A DNA stretch of 64,000 bases, taken from Woeseiaceae bacterium. Lineage in GTDB: Bacteria; Pseudomonadota; Gammaproteobacteria; Steroidobacterales; Woeseiaceae. This document shows positions 1 through 7,083 of the stretch, piece by piece. Both the position numbers and the translations under genes were made by a program. How positions within the stretch are numbered: position 1 is the stretch's first letter; every line of letters begins with the position of its first letter. The notes under the pieces were generated by a model. The model ran no database searches. It saw only the letters and a list, made by a program, of their open reading frames with translations, and had not been told where the DNA came from. Location: NCBI GenBank assembly GCA_013042375.1, contig JABDQH010000015.1, positions 1 through 64,000 on the forward strand. Direction: 5' to 3'.

Positions 1-248
1 GTGAAGTCGGTACCGCCATCCTGATGGAAAACGAAAGGGGTGAAACCAAGAGTTTCCTGGTCACCCGTAAGGATAGAAAAACCATCACCATTGATGGAAA
101 TAACCCGTTGTGTGGCAGAGAGGTCATATTCAAGCTGGAAGTACTGCTCGTTCGCGATGCAAGCGAAGAGGAGATTGCAGCAGGCGGGAAAACCGAAGAA
201 GGCCCTGATATTGAAACAGGGCCCCGCATTCATGAGGTTCTGAATTAG
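1..248 (+). CDS. SlyD-like FKBP-type peptidyl-prolyl isomerase, C-terminal part (5' end outside window)
   Basis: The reading frame is already open at base 3 and stops at 246-248, so the N-terminus lies before the window. The visible C-terminus has the pattern NPLCGREVIFKLEV followed by VRDASEEEIAAGG. This matches the end of SlyD-type FKBP isomerases, where HPLAGK-type and EVVxVRxATxEEI blocks close the domain. Family members catalyse cis/trans prolyl isomerisation and act as chaperones in the cytoplasm. The His/Cys-rich metal-binding tail of E. coli SlyD is absent. The internal ATG at 24 is not the natural start, because the homologous sequence continues upstream. Base composition is less GC-rich than the core genes further right. 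Family call good, exact orthology unsure. Confidence 0.7.
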   Translation, partial: EVGTAILMENERGETKSFLVTRKDRKTITIDGNNPLCGREVIFKLEVLLVRDASEEEIAAGGKTEEGPDIETGPRIHEVLN

Positions 249-289
249 ACGCGCGTCACGCGTGACCTTCTTAACGAGAGGTAAATACG

Positions 290-451
290 ATGAGCGAACA
301 ACCCAAAACCAGACCCGAAGTTCCTGAAGGCAAAGCACGTTTCGTGACAACCCGTCAGAAGAAACCCAACGAGAAGGGTTTTGTTGGGTACGAAACTACC
401 TGGGAGCCGTTTCAGAAAGAGGTCCCGTACGCGACCCCGAAAAAGCCATAA
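290..451 (+). CDS. Small basic hypothetical protein (53 aa)
   Basis: An ATG at 290 is preceded by a clear purine-rich ribosome-binding site (GAGAGG, about 8 nt upstream) and opens a 53-codon frame ending TAA at 449-451. The product starts MSEQPKTRPEVPEGKARF and is rich in Lys, Pro and Thr. It has no signal peptide or membrane segment. It lies 41 nt after the SlyD-like gene on the same strand and ends about 40 nt before a strong terminator hairpin, so the two probably share a transcript. I do not recognise a family. Support comes from the ribosome-binding site and the position before the terminator. Confidence 0.5.
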   Translation: MSEQPKTRPEVPEGKARFVTTRQKKPNEKGFVGYETTWEPFQKEVPYATPKKP

Positions 452-494
452 GCTCCCCGGCCGCGCCAGACCGTCGCCGACCTCGTAATGAAAG

Positions 495-518
495 AAAACC
501 CCGCCGAAGCGGGGTTTT
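495..518. terminator. Bidirectional rho-independent terminator
   Basis: A perfect 10-bp stem (AAAACCCCGC / GCGGGGTTTT) with a CGAA tetraloop. The A-tract and T-tract lie on both sides, so it can terminate both the plus-strand genes at 1-451 and the convergent minus-strand gene ending at 531. Confidence 0.85.
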
Positions 519-530
519 CAGTGTCATACC

Positions 531-2264
531 TTACGGTGTGGTTGGTACGGTTGGTGTGGTTGGACACGTCATGTGTTTCATGTGTTTCGGTAACCAGTTT
601 TCGGGTACACGATAAGCACGGTACACAGAGCCGGCAAAACCGGTGACATTTTCCAGCCATCCCGGTGCATATTCCCATACAACCTCGCCGTCCCTCGTGA
701 CTTCGACGATACGTCCGGTATCGGCCTCGGTGATGAGGGTATTGCCGTTCCTGAGACGCTGTGCACCCGCCATGACGTTGCTGTAGAACAGATGGTCGTT
801 GCCCAACGCGCTTCCAGTCGTCGGTTCTGGCTGCTTGTACTCCCAGACGAGCTGCTTCGTCACCGGATTAATCTCGAGCACACGAGAGAACCCGCGGTAC
901 TTGTTGGGCCAGAAGCCCAGTTTCTCTCCGGTATCCGGATCTTCCAGGCCTTCGATCAGCGCACCGTAACCAGCGCCGCCGCCGTTATCGAGGATCAGGA
1001 TGTTGCCGGCGCCAGGCAGATTGTCGGGAATCATGTAGGCCATGTGCTGACCGATGATTTGTCCGACCTTGCCATTGTCTCCTGCTGTCGAATAATCGGG
1101 ACCGAGTTGCCAGACGATATCGCCCTGCAGCCAGGTTCCTTCTGCCGGCCAATCGGGGTGGTCATGGCGAGCAATGATGATCGTGGTATTCAGCGAGCGG
1201 AAATCGGCAATGATATTGTCGGGATGGAAGCGAAGATCGCACTTGCCCGATCCTTTCTCGTGATGCTGGTGGCTCCACTCGCCACACCTCTTCGGGTTGT
1301 ACCACTTGTTGCGCCCGAGCCAGGCTACCGAATTGCCGTGTGACCAGTCTTCAACGCTGTCCACGCGATTCGAGCAACCGCCGCTGTTGAGACCCAGGTC
1401 CATGGCGTACTCGGCGGCTTCATCAAAATTGAACTGCTCGAAATGCTCCCAGGCGAACCACTCGAACAGGACGTTGCCGTCCCAATCGATTTCCCGAATC
1501 ACATCGTCCCGTATTGGCCTGGGATCCCTGCCGGGATAGAACCTTTTAACATCGGTTATATGACTTGTGAGAGAAATGTCAGGGTCGAAATAGCCAAGGG
1601 ACAGGCTCTTCCCCTTGTTGGTGTCAGCGGCCTGGCCAGGAGCAAAGTAACCTACCGAACTCGGTGCTCTCTGATGATCATGGTGATTGCGCAGACCAGC
1701 GAAACGCTTGACTTCGTTACCGCACCAGTCACGCTGCACCAAATCACCGCCTTCACTACTTATGATGTGGCCTCCTTTAAGCATTTTGGCGGCACCCCGG
1801 AATCCTGCGCCGGCTCCCCATGAGTGGACAACGTTGCCGTCCATATCAATCAGAACCGTGCTGCCGTGACCTTCCGGTGGTGTAAAGGCGTTGAGCAGCG
1901 TATAGCCGTATTGGCACTTGCCGCCCATGCAGGGAATTCTCAAGCCGCGAGGGCCCTGGAGCACGCCGGTATACATGCGATTGAGAAAGCGCCCAGCCTG
2001 ATTGGTGCCCGGTGTACTTATCGGGTCTTCACCGCAAACACCACCAGTCGGTACGGGCAAACCGTCGGCCTGCAGATCAACAGGCAATGCTACCAGCAGG
2101 GCATCATGCACCTGCTTCTGCATGAGGTAGTCGATAAGTCCGCCAGCTCCGGAATCCGCGATATCGGTTCCGTCCCAGAAAGAGGTATCGGCTCGGAGGG
2201 TTGGTGACCAGGCAAAACAAAGAATGGTGATCAACCAACAAGAACTTCTGAGATTCATATCCAT
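531..2264 (-). CDS. Secreted arylsulfotransferase-like (ASST) beta-propeller protein
   Basis: The 577-aa product starts with a signal peptide (MDMNLRSSCWLITILCFAW, probable cleavage near residue 25). The block YTLLNAFTPPEGHGSTVLID followed by DGNVVHSW is typical of the Arylsulfotran/ASST family. Later repeats (REIDWDGNVLFEW, VLEINPVTKQLVWEY, IVEVTRDGEVVWEY) are the propeller blades. Several histidines sit in ASST-like positions (RNHHDHQ, WSHGNSV, HDHPDW). Classical ASST moves a sulfuryl group between phenols in the periplasm, but many relatives are uncharacterised, so the substrate is unknown. The start is supported by AGGAGGAGAC just before ATG 2264. The gene is flanked by a terminator at its end and by decayed sequence at its start, and is less GC-rich than core genes, which suggests an acquired gene. 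Confidence 0.75.
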   Translation of the reverse strand: MDMNLRSSCWLITILCFAWSPTLRADTSFWDGTDIADSGAGGLIDYLMQKQVHDALLVALPVDLQADGLPVPTGGVCGEDPISTPGTNQAGRFLNRMYTGVLQGPRGLRIPCMGGKCQYGYTLLNAFTPPEGHGSTVLIDMDGNVVHSWGAGAGFRGAAKMLKGGHIISSEGGDLVQRDWCGNEVKRFAGLRNHHDHQRAPSSVGYFAPGQAADTNKGKSLSLGYFDPDISLTSHITDVKRFYPGRDPRPIRDDVIREIDWDGNVLFEWFAWEHFEQFNFDEAAEYAMDLGLNSGGCSNRVDSVEDWSHGNSVAWLGRNKWYNPKRCGEWSHQHHEKGSGKCDLRFHPDNIIADFRSLNTTIIIARHDHPDWPAEGTWLQGDIVWQLGPDYSTAGDNGKVGQIIGQHMAYMIPDNLPGAGNILILDNGGGAGYGALIEGLEDPDTGEKLGFWPNKYRGFSRVLEINPVTKQLVWEYKQPEPTTGSALGNDHLFYSNVMAGAQRLRNGNTLITEADTGRIVEVTRDGEVVWEYAPGWLENVTGFAGSVYRAYRVPENWLPKHMKHMTCPTTPTVPTTP

Positions 2265-2289
2265 GTCTCCTCCTTATTGTATTTAGCGA

Positions 2290-2575
2290 GAATGGACTAT
2301 GTTAAATGTGTTGCTTGCATTGAAACTGCCGCGCATCTTGATTGCTGAACAGCTCGATGCAGTACGGATTCGTACGCGCTTCGTTGAGCAGAAGAAAGTC
2401 GGAGTTGTGCTTACGCAGTTGTTCTTGCAAGGATGGAATATGTTAAAACGGCCAACTTTAGAGCAACCTGGTGCGCATCGTGATTATTGAATAGCTCGAT
2501 GAAGTTCAGACTCCCGGGCAATTGTCCGGCCGAACGGAATGCCGAATTGTGTTTATGAAGCCAATCGCCGATGTC
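2290..2575 (-). pseudogene. Two imperfect tandem copies of a ~141-nt decayed coding unit
   Basis: Plus-strand landmarks recur 141-142 nt apart: ATGGACTATGTTAAA at 2292 and ATGGAATATGTTAAA at 2433; GCGCATC at 2331 and 2473; AGCTCGATG at 2351 and 2493; TTGTG at 2405 and 2546. Read on the minus strand, both units encode related peptides. The copy at about 2432-2572 reads DWLHKHNSAF then FIELFNNHDAHQ. The copy at about 2290-2431 reads EQLRKHNSDF then CIELFSNQDARQ. The two frames are offset by one base and interrupted by stops, so this is a decayed repeated coding sequence. I do not recognise the parent family. No intact gene is visible elsewhere in 2265-2933 apart from the tRNA fragment and the toxin promoter. 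Confidence 0.5.
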
Positions 2576-2661
2576 TCTGGAGAGTCGGTGCTGTGCCGCC
2601 TCCGTCTGCTGGTGACTCGGGCCGCGAGCCAGTAGTAGTATTGATAGACATCGCGACGAAT

Positions 2662-2698
2662 GCGGGTGTAGTTCAACGGTAGAACATCAGCTTCCCAA
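2662..2698 (+). pseudogene. Partial tRNA-Gly: duplicated 5' half of the tRNA at 3663-3736
   Basis: 37 nt are identical to the first 37 nt of the intact tRNA-Gly at 3663. The match begins exactly at the acceptor 5' end and stops in the anticodon loop (TTCCCAA). After base 2698 the sequence changes to TCGGAGTCGC, which instead matches a separate tRNA-like fragment at 3502-3512. No anticodon 3' stem, T-arm or acceptor 3' strand follows, so it cannot fold as a tRNA. It is probably an integration or recombination scar. Confidence 0.8.
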
Positions 2699-2898
2699 TC
2701 GGAGTCGCTGAGTTGGGCGCTCGTATAGCCGCTTGATTTCCGTGGTCCTGTAACCACCGGTTTCAACGAGTTATTTCACCCAAAAGTATCCAACTGATTC
2801 AGGTGGGTTTTCTGAGTATGCTCAGTTTTAGCCTCACTTCCGCACGCGCCGGCAACAAATCAGAGCACGAAAGTCCGAATATTGAGAGGTTATGTACA

Positions 2899-2927
2899 TT
2901 GACATACTAAATTAAGTATATACCATT
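2899..2927 (+). promoter_or_regulatory. Toxin-antitoxin promoter with overlapping operator palindrome
   Basis: A perfect -35 box TTGACA at 2899-2904 lies in AT-rich sequence about 30 nt before the toxin start. A weak -10 candidate (TACCAT, 2921-2926) is at 16-nt spacing. Between them is the near-perfect palindrome ATACTAAATTAAGTAT (2904-2919; only positions 6 and 11 break symmetry). Its position over the spacer suits autorepression by the HTH antitoxin encoded downstream, as in HigBA-type modules. Regulation is inferred from position. Confidence 0.55.
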
Positions 2928-2933
2928 CCTAAT

Positions 2934-3215
2934 ATGTGGCAGATACTCGAACATCGCAATGTCTTGCGCCGTGTTCGAAAGATGCCGAAACAGGTGCTGA
3001 AACGTTACGAAAAGTGGAAGGACATCGTGCACCTATCGGGGCCAGCCGGATTGCGCCTGATTCGCGGGTTGAACGATGAGCCCCTTCGGGGCGAATGGAA
3101 GGGTCATCGTTCGTCGCGTTTGGGAGAACAGTATCGGGTAATTTACAAGATCGAAAGCAACAGATTGCTTGTTGTGGTCATTGACCTGACTGCACATGAT
3201 TATCAGAGGAAGTAA
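2934..3215 (+). CDS. higB: RelE/HigB-family mRNA interferase toxin
   Basis: The 93-aa basic protein has the pattern of the RelE/ParE superfamily branch common in HigBA modules: KMPKQVLKRYEKWK, then LRLIRGLNDEPLRGEWKGHR, then SSRLGEQYRVIYKIE, ending in TAHDYQRK. Members cleave mRNA, usually at the ribosome, and are neutralised by the partner antitoxin. The toxin gene comes first, the HigBA order, and only 2 nt separate its stop from the antitoxin ATG. An AT-rich promoter with a palindrome lies just upstream. The module lies between a duplicated tRNA-Gly half and the intact tRNA-Gly, so it may be the remaining cargo of an integrated element. Confidence 0.85.
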   Translation: MWQILEHRNVLRRVRKMPKQVLKRYEKWKDIVHLSGPAGLRLIRGLNDEPLRGEWKGHRSSRLGEQYRVIYKIESNRLLVVVIDLTAHDYQRK

Positions 3216-3217
3216 AC

Positions 3218-3478
3218 ATGAAGGAGTTCACCCCGGCGAAGCGCCACATCGAAGTTTCCGTTGGCGAATCCGTTCGAATCCTCCGCGAGTTCCAGGAGTT
3301 GAGCCAGAATGAACTGGCTGACATTAGTGGAATTCCGCAGTCTACTATCTCGGCGATTGAAAACGACCGCGTCAGTCTGGGTGTGGAAAGGGCTAAGACG
3401 CTGGCGAGGGCGCTGAAGTGTCATCCGGCTGTGCTGCTGTTTCCCGGCTGGGACGTCGAGGTTGAATCTGCGGCCTGA
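3218..3478 (+). CDS. higA: XRE-family helix-turn-helix antitoxin
   Basis: The 86-aa protein has a Cro/C1 HTH (ILREFQELSQNELADISGIP then STISAIENDRVSLGVERA). It should bind and neutralise the preceding toxin and repress the shared promoter through the palindrome at 2904-2919. Translation is probably coupled to the toxin, with a 2-nt gap. The C-terminal part (LLFPGWDVEVESAA) would be the toxin-contact segment. The family is clear; the operator is inferred. Confidence 0.85.
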   Translation: MKEFTPAKRHIEVSVGESVRILREFQELSQNELADISGIPQSTISAIENDRVSLGVERAKTLARALKCHPAVLLFPGWDVEVESAA

Positions 3479-3486
3479 CAATCGCC

Positions 3487-3536
3487 GAAATCCGCTTCTC
3501 AATCGGAGTCGCAGGTTTAAATCCTGCCCCTGCTAC
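3487..3536 (+). pseudogene. tRNA-like 3' fragment (anticodon arm to acceptor)
   Basis: The segment has the layout of a tRNA 3' half. A stem TCCG/CGGA surrounds a loop containing TTCTCAA. Then come AGTC, a perfect T-arm (GCAGG, TTTAAAT, CCTGC), and a 7-nt acceptor strand CCCTGCT followed by ACA. If read as a tRNA, the anticodon would be CTC (Glu), but no matching 5' half or intact CCA is present. Bases 3495-3512 repeat 2691-2708 with one mismatch. It is best seen as a degraded tRNA-derived attachment or remnant sequence. Confidence 0.4.
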
Positions 3537-3662
3537 AAATCCATGCTGTACTCAGGCAGGGGCTGCCCAATCGCTTCTCTCCGGGCCTCAGAATCGCTTA
3601 GAATCAAATTGCTCTCACTTTTATGCTCAGGCAGGCCCGAGTGAGGTGTGACTCCCTGAAAA

Positions 3663-3736
3663 GCGGGTGTAGTTCAACGGTAGAACATCAGCTTCCCAAG
3701 CTGAGAATGAGGGTTCGATTCCCTTCACCCGCTCCA
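3663..3736 (+). tRNA. glyU: tRNA-Gly (anticodon CCC)
   Basis: A 74-nt cloverleaf. The acceptor stem GCGGGTG pairs with CACCCGC, the D-arm is GTTC/GAAC, the anticodon stem TCAGC/GCTGA encloses TTCCCAA (anticodon CCC), and the T-arm is AGGG-TTCGATT-CCCT. CCA is encoded at 3734-3736. It closely resembles E. coli glyU. A terminator hairpin follows directly. The first 37 nt are duplicated at 2662-2698. A weak promoter-like pair (TTAGAA 3598, TATGCT 3622) lies upstream. Confidence 0.95.
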
Positions 3737-3744
3737 GATGCAAA

Positions 3745-3774
3745 AACGGCCGCGCCTTATATGGCGCGGCCGTT
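3745..3774 (+). terminator. Rho-independent terminator after tRNA-Gly
   Basis: A perfect 12-bp stem AACGGCCGCGCC / GGCGCGGCCGTT with loop TTATAT, followed by a T-rich stretch (GTTTGTG), starts 8 nt after the tRNA CCA end. Confidence 0.85.
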
Positions 3775-3830
3775 GTTTGTGGGGCCGGCCGGCGTACTGC
3801 CGTTAAAGCCCTAACGAGCGTAGTCGCTCA

Positions 3831-4037
3831 TTAGTGATCGTGATACCCGTCGGGGTGATCATCGTTATCACGCCGCAGTTTCACGGTCGGGCAGTGTCCA
3901 TAGTCCAGCCCTTCGAGCGGCTCGACGTCGGTCAGGAGCGGACCGCGCCTGATAGGCACGTGCTTGAAGCCCTTGAATGTGTCGGCCTTCCAGTGGGTTG
4001 CAGATGTGAAGTCGTGCCTGCGACCTGCAATGTGTAA
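3831..4037 (-). pseudogene. Possible C-terminal remnant of a minus-strand gene
   Basis: A minus-strand frame ending TAA at 3831-3833 encodes a coherent-looking tail (HDFTSATHWKADTFKGFKHV, then GPLLTDVEPLEGLDYGHCP, ending in an acidic/His-rich DNDDHPDGYHDH). No credible start codon or ribosome-binding site lies upstream before the frame runs into the opposite-strand amidohydrolase gene. It may be the 3' end of a truncated gene, or chance. The rest of 3775-4079 shows only the amidohydrolase ribosome-binding site (GGAGG near 4068). Confidence 0.25.
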
Positions 4038-4079
4038 AAATGGCAGACGAGCGAATATGAGGGTCGGAGGTTCAGAAGC

Positions 4080-5351
4080 ATGAGAAGACTTCTTGTAGCG
4101 GCTCTCGTGGCCGTGTTTGCAGCAGGTCCTGCGCTGGCGGATAGCGTCACCTACATCAAGGCGGGCGCGCTGTTCGACTCCAAGACGGGCAAGGTCTCGC
4201 GAGACGCCGTGATCGCGGTCGAGGGTGAGAGGATCAAGGCGGTTGGCGGGTCGGAAACAGCTGTCCCGGCCGACGCGAATGTTATCGATCTGTCCGATTC
4301 GTTCGTCATGCCCGGCCTGATGGACATGCATACGCATGTCGTCGGCAACCTCGACAAGTACTTCTATGCCGGCTATTTCCAGTCGCCGCACAGAGCCACG
4401 ATCGGCGGCGTGGTCAATGCCGAAAAGACGCTGATGGCCGGTTTCACGACGATCCGTAACGTCGGCGCCAACGACTACGCCGACGTCGCGCTGCGCAATG
4501 CGATCGATGCAGGCGAGATTCCAGGTCCGCGCATGGCCGTGTCGGGCCCGGGCCTCGGCATCACTGGCGGGCACTGCGACAGGAACTCGCTGAACACGTC
4601 GTTCGCCGAGCGCGGCGATGGCGTTGCCGACGGTCCCTGGGCCGCGCGCGAGCAGGTGCGCAAGAACGTCAAGTACGGCGCCGACCTCACCAAGTTCTGC
4701 GCGACGGGCGGCGTGTTCTCGAAGGGCACGAAGGTCGGCATGACCCAGTACACGCTCGAAGAAATGCAGGCGATCGTCGACGAGTCACGCACACACGAGC
4801 GCAGAGTCGCCGCGCATGCCCATGGCAACGAGGGCATCAAACGCGCCATCCTGGCCGGCGTCGATTCGATCGAGCATGCGAGCTTCCTCGACGAGGAGGC
4901 CATTCGCATGGGCATCGAGCGGGGCACGTATTTCGCGCTCGATATTTACAACACCGAGTACACGCTGGAGAAAGGCGTGCAAAACGGCGTCCCGGAGGAG
5001 AACATCAACAAGGAACGCGAGGTCGGCGAGCGGCAGCGCCAGAGTTTCACGCTGGCCGTGAAGATGGGTGCCAAGGTGGTCTTCGCCACCGATGCCGGTG
5101 TCTACCCGCACGGCGACAACGGCAAGCAGTTCGCCCGCGCCGTGCGTTTCGGCATGACGCCGGCACAGGCAATTCAATCCGCCACGTCGGTCTCTGCCGA
5201 ACTCCTCGGCTGGGAGGACCGCGTCGGCAGGATCGCGCCGGGCATGTACGCGGACATTGTCGCCGTGCGCGGTGATCCGCTCGAGAATATCGCCGAACTC
5301 GAGGATGTCGATTTCGTGATGAAGGGCGGTATGGTGTACAAGAGCAGGTAG
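4080..5351 (+). CDS. Secreted metal-dependent amidohydrolase (prolidase/imidazolonepropionase-like)
   Basis: The 423-aa protein begins with a Sec signal peptide (MRRLLVAALVAVFAAGPALA). It then shows the amidohydrolase TIM-barrel signatures in order: MHTH at residues 83-86 (first metal site), ADLTKFCATGG with the lysine normally carboxylated, AAHAHGNEG, SIEHASF, and FATDAG carrying the catalytic Asp. It ends with the usual GKIAPGMYADIVAVRGDP-like closing strand. Relatives include periplasmic Xaa-Pro dipeptidases and other carboxypeptidase-like hydrolases of this superfamily; the substrate cannot be read here. The start is supported by GGAGG 8 nt upstream. A cytochrome c lipoprotein gene follows 12 nt later, so the two are probably cotranscribed. 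Confidence 0.85.
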   Translation: MRRLLVAALVAVFAAGPALADSVTYIKAGALFDSKTGKVSRDAVIAVEGERIKAVGGSETAVPADANVIDLSDSFVMPGLMDMHTHVVGNLDKYFYAGYFQSPHRATIGGVVNAEKTLMAGFTTIRNVGANDYADVALRNAIDAGEIPGPRMAVSGPGLGITGGHCDRNSLNTSFAERGDGVADGPWAAREQVRKNVKYGADLTKFCATGGVFSKGTKVGMTQYTLEEMQAIVDESRTHERRVAAHAHGNEGIKRAILAGVDSIEHASFLDEEAIRMGIERGTYFALDIYNTEYTLEKGVQNGVPEENINKEREVGERQRQSFTLAVKMGAKVVFATDAGVYPHGDNGKQFARAVRFGMTPAQAIQSATSVSAELLGWEDRVGRIAPGMYADIVAVRGDPLENIAELEDVDFVMKGGMVYKSR

Positions 5352-5363
5352 CGGAGGAATGCA

Positions 5364-5975
5364 GTGACGAGTCATATCACCCTGGTTACAGCTGCCACAG
5401 CGGTGCTGGTGACGGCGTGTGCGACCGAAGCGCCCTACGACCCGCTGCAGGATTACGAGGAACTCGACAGTACGAGCATCGTTCCCGCACCGCGCCCGGC
5501 CATGCAAAGGGTTGCGCCGGGCGACCGCGATGCCGTGGAGCGCGGCAGTTACCTCGTCGAACTGCTTGGCTGCGGCGCATGCCACACCGACGGAGCGCTC
5601 GAAGGCGACCCCGATCTGGCGCGCGCCCTGGCGGGCTCACGCACGGGCATTGCCTACACGAATCCGCTCGAGCACAAGAACCCGGGCGTCGTCTATCCCC
5701 CGAATATCACGCCCGACGAGGATGCGGGCATCGGCCTGTGGAGCGACACGCAGATTGCGAACGCGGTGAGGGCCGGCATCGGCCAGCACGGGAACCGCCG
5801 ACTCGCGACGATGCCGTGGCAGGGCTATACGAAGCTCAACGATGACGACGTCGAGGCGATCGTCGCCTATCTCAGGAGCATTGAGCCTGTCGCATTCGAG
5901 GTGCCGGGGGAAGTACGTCCGGGCGGGAAAGCCTCGCATCCGTTCGTCTATTTCGGCATCTATCGCTCCCGCTAG
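5364..5975 (+). CDS. Cytochrome c lipoprotein, monohaem
   Basis: The 203-aa product starts at GTG 5364 behind GCGGAGGAA. It has a lipobox (VLVTAC, Cys 19), so it is probably a membrane-anchored periplasmic lipoprotein. The haem site is CGACH (Cys70, Cys73, His74), and Met150 in RRLATMPWQGY is the likely second axial ligand. The block PPNITPDEDAGIGLWSDTQI is typical of the cytochromes c that serve periplasmic dehydrogenases (alcohol- and gluconate-dehydrogenase type). It sits 12 nt after the amidohydrolase and probably transfers electrons to the respiratory chain. The partner dehydrogenase is not in the window. Confidence 0.85.
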   Translation: MTSHITLVTAATAVLVTACATEAPYDPLQDYEELDSTSIVPAPRPAMQRVAPGDRDAVERGSYLVELLGCGACHTDGALEGDPDLARALAGSRTGIAYTNPLEHKNPGVVYPPNITPDEDAGIGLWSDTQIANAVRAGIGQHGNRRLATMPWQGYTKLNDDDVEAIVAYLRSIEPVAFEVPGEVRPGGKASHPFVYFGIYRSR

Positions 5976-5999
5976 GCCGCTGCCGCACAGCCCTGAGCC

Positions 6000-7082
6000 T
6001 CATGGCTCGACGTCGTTGCTCTCGCCCGGTGTGCGGCACTGCGCCACAAGGTTCAATTCGACGGCCTCGGGATCGTCGAGGATCTTATAGAACTCCCTGA
6101 TGTAGCGCCGCGCGCTGCGAGCCGCGGTCACGCCCGGCCCACGCAACGATCTGAGTTCCTTGATGGCGCTGAAGATGGCTTTTCGCCGCTCATGAAACAG
6201 GTCCAGCGTTGCGGGCAACAGGTCGTTATTGGCACACAGCCCTTTGTAATAGCGGTTGCGCACAATTCTGATCGGGTACCTCGGGTTGGGCTCTGCGTAG
6301 GGCGCGTCAACCAGGCCCGAGAAGTCGAAATCGAAGGGCACGGCGATGTGCCCGAGTCCCTTGTCGTCGGACAAAACGTCGACGTTGTGGCAGCAACCCT
6401 TGTCGGGTTCGGGATTGACCAGCGAGTACTCGGTGTTGCCGATCATGAATTGAAAGACGTGTACGAGGTTCTGGCGAACGCGATCGTGGTCCCCGTGCGA
6501 AAAACTTCTTTGTTTTGCGATTTTCAGGTCATGGCGCTGCGCCATTTCCTTGTCGTCTTCGATGACGAAGCCGTAGCGCGTGTATTCGTCTTCGCTCTCG
6601 GTATCGAAATACCGAATATTGAGCAATCGGACGCCGTAGCCCACGTCCGTCAACTCGCGAAACAGCCGATAGGCGAGATATTCACGCAGGATGATCGGCT
6701 GGAAGTCTGGCTCCAAGGTCATGCAGTGCGTGACGAGTTTCAGCTTGTCCTGGCCGTCGAACTCGGTCCCGGCGACTTCGCTTTTCCTGAAATTCAGGCG
6801 AATCGGTGCGAAGTCGCAATGATGCTTGGCGCGCCGATAGTTCCCCCTCGTGCGCAACTTCACTTCGATGCGCTTCTCGGTCCCGTCCGCTTCGGTCCAG
6901 GCAAACGACCCCTTGAGCTGGGCCTCGTCGGGCCGCACGTCCATTAACGTTGTCAGCGGCGCATCGATGGCTGCCTCGATGACGTCTTCGCTGGCGAACA
7001 ACGGGACCGCGCCCAGCGCGACGTTTGCCGTCAGGACCAGGCCGGGCAGCAGGGCGAGCGAAAAACTGCGCGCCGCCGCCAT
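6000..7082 (-). CDS. Secreted CotH-kinase-like hypothetical protein
   Basis: The 360-aa protein has an N-terminal signal peptide (MAAARSFSLALLPGLVLTAN). The core carries LRTRGNYRR, then FAPIRLNFRKSEVAGTEF, a basic REYLAYRLFRELTDVGYGVR segment, YGFVIEDDKEMAQRH, and PFDFDFSGLVDAP. This order resembles the CotH family of atypical protein kinases: an LRGRGN-type strand, a KPYRLKF-type strand, a LAYEL helix, and a WDxD metal motif. CotH proteins phosphorylate extracellular proteins in spore formers; the role here is unknown. There are several cysteines (CCHN, AHHCDF, LCANND). It lies 1 nt downstream of the cytochrome c lipoprotein gene on the same strand, so the pair is an operon. Similarity was judged by eye. 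Confidence 0.5.
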   Translation of the reverse strand: MAAARSFSLALLPGLVLTANVALGAVPLFASEDVIEAAIDAPLTTLMDVRPDEAQLKGSFAWTEADGTEKRIEVKLRTRGNYRRAKHHCDFAPIRLNFRKSEVAGTEFDGQDKLKLVTHCMTLEPDFQPIILREYLAYRLFRELTDVGYGVRLLNIRYFDTESEDEYTRYGFVIEDDKEMAQRHDLKIAKQRSFSHGDHDRVRQNLVHVFQFMIGNTEYSLVNPEPDKGCCHNVDVLSDDKGLGHIAVPFDFDFSGLVDAPYAEPNPRYPIRIVRNRYYKGLCANNDLLPATLDLFHERRKAIFSAIKELRSLRGPGVTAARSARRYIREFYKILDDPEAVELNLVAQCRTPGESNDVEP

Positions 7083-7083
7083 G

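Noticed and set aside
2662-2735. Second functional tRNA-Gly
   Set aside because: Only the first 37 nt match. No 3' half, T-arm or acceptor strand follows.
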